From NCBI GenBank assembly GCA_023391725.1, contig JAEWAH010000153.1, positions 1 to 7,637 of the forward strand: DNA of 7,637 bases. The letters run 5' to 3'. The DNA comes from Bacillota bacterium (GTDB taxonomy: Bacteria; Bacillota; Clostridia; Christensenellales; Aristaeellaceae). A model generated the notes under the pieces. It did not search any database. It saw only the letters and a program-made list of their open reading frames with translations, and was not told the origin of the DNA. Made by a program: the position numbers and the translations under genes. This document shows, piece by piece, positions 7,269 to 7,637 of the stretch; within the stretch, counting starts at the first letter, position 1; every line of letters begins with the position of its first letter.

Positions 7269-7559
7269 TCATCCGAAAATCTCATAAAAAAGATCCTTCC
7301 AGTCAGGATTCATGCTTTCTATCAATTCAATTTTCTTTTCTCGTGAGCCTCCCTTGATTTGCTTTTCACGGGCTATCGCATCAGTAACCAGCGTGCTGGT
7401 CTCATAATATCCAAGCTTATCAATATCATATTTTTTTGTGAACCCATCAGCCAGCTTATTCTTGTGTTCATATACCCGCCGCTTAAGGTCGGATGTCACT
7501 CCTGTATACCATGTGCCGTTTTTCTTGTTAAACAAAATGTATACGTATCCCTGTTTCAT
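7269..7559 (-). CDS. Standalone GIY-YIG nuclease-domain protein
   Basis: The 96-residue protein is a single GIY-YIG domain with no DNA-binding extension. The first signature is YVYIL (5-9), with Tyr7 in the catalytic position. The second is WYTGVT (17-22), with Tyr18, and Arg27 follows in DLKRRVYEHK. YYE (51-53) and the C-terminal REKQIKGGSREKK and NPDWKDL motifs are typical of the small putative-endonuclease family often labelled as UvrC-like domain proteins. The key residues appear intact, so nuclease activity is plausible, but the biological role of this family is unclear. The ATG at 7559 has GGAGG (7571-7567) seven bases upstream. The gene is about 40% GC (115 of 291 bases), unlike the ilv operon, and it lies between inverted repeats. 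Confidence 0.9.
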   Translation of the reverse strand: MKQGYVYILFNKKNGTWYTGVTSDLKRRVYEHKNKLADGFTKKYDIDKLGYYETSTLVTDAIAREKQIKGGSREKKIELIESMNPDWKDLFYEIFG

Positions 7560-7579
7560 TCCATTTCCTCCACCTATGT

Positions 7580-7607
7580 GGATTGCTTCGCTGCGCTCGC
7601 AATGACG
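7580..7607 (-). repeat. Inverted terminal-like repeat, right copy
   Basis: Read on the minus strand this 28-bp element starts CGTCATTGCGAGCG and ends AGCGAAGCAATCC with one central difference from the left copy at 7231-7258. It lies only eight bases upstream of the ribosome site of the GIY-YIG gene, so any promoter for that gene must overlap the repeat or lie beyond it. Confidence 0.85.
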
Positions 7608-7622
7608 AGGGCCCCGCGCTAT

Positions 7623-7637
7623 TGTGCTTCCTGCACA
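7623..7637. repeat. Short inverted repeat at the window edge
   Basis: TGTGC (7623-7627) and GCACA (7633-7637) form a 5-bp inverted repeat with a TTCCT spacer at the very end of the window. It may belong to a longer element cut off by the edge. Nothing more can be said. Confidence 0.25.

Larger units (their letters stand above)
7231..7607. mobile_element. GIY-YIG gene cassette bounded by inverted repeats
   Basis: The 377-bp unit consists of two inverted 28-bp repeats with almost nothing but the nuclease-like gene between them. Ten bases separate the left repeat from the stop codon, and 20 bases separate the start codon from the right repeat. The inner gene is about 40% GC while the ilv genes look near 60%, which suggests an imported unit. 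No transposase is present, and no clear target-site duplication is visible outside the repeats (GGGCAG on the left, AGGGCC on the right). Whether it moves is inference. A fixed gene flanked by ordinary dispersed repeats is the alternative. Confidence 0.5.

Overview
The window looks like part of a chromosome from a fairly GC-rich Firmicute (Clostridia-like, by inference). The reasons are strong AAGGAGG-type ribosome sites, tightly packed genes, an operon of roughly 60% GC judged by eye, and Clostridia-like intergenic repeats. No rRNA, tRNA, CRISPR array or transposase is visible, so the taxonomic guess is soft.

Positions about 6990 down to 369 (minus strand) hold one branched-chain amino acid operon: leader peptide - attenuator - ilvB - ilvN - ilvC - ilvD - leuA. 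The structural genes overlap or sit 1-5 bases apart, and each has its own ribosome site, usually inside the preceding gene. IlvB and IlvN form acetohydroxyacid synthase. IlvC and IlvD complete the path to 2-ketoisovalerate (valine, leucine) and 2-keto-3-methylvalerate (isoleucine). LeuA then commits 2-ketoisovalerate to leucine. No transaminase and no leuBCD are in the window.

The main regulatory find lies between 6990 and 6738. A promoter-like site is followed by a 37-codon leader gene (6930-6817) in which 12 of 13 consecutive codons are Ile, Leu or Val. A strong intrinsic terminator follows directly before ilvB, with a plausible competing antiterminator. This is classical ribosome-stalling attenuation sensing all three branched-chain amino acids. 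In Firmicutes a T-box would be the usual expectation, and none is seen.

The right end (7231-7607) is a compact unit. A standalone GIY-YIG nuclease-domain gene of about 40% GC sits tightly between two inverted 28-bp repeats that match at 27 of 28 positions, which suggests a small mobile or repeat-associated cassette. The left end (1-368) has no convincing gene. It holds two degenerate copies of a hairpin-forming intergenic repeat, short direct repeats and a perfect 10-bp hairpin just after leuA.
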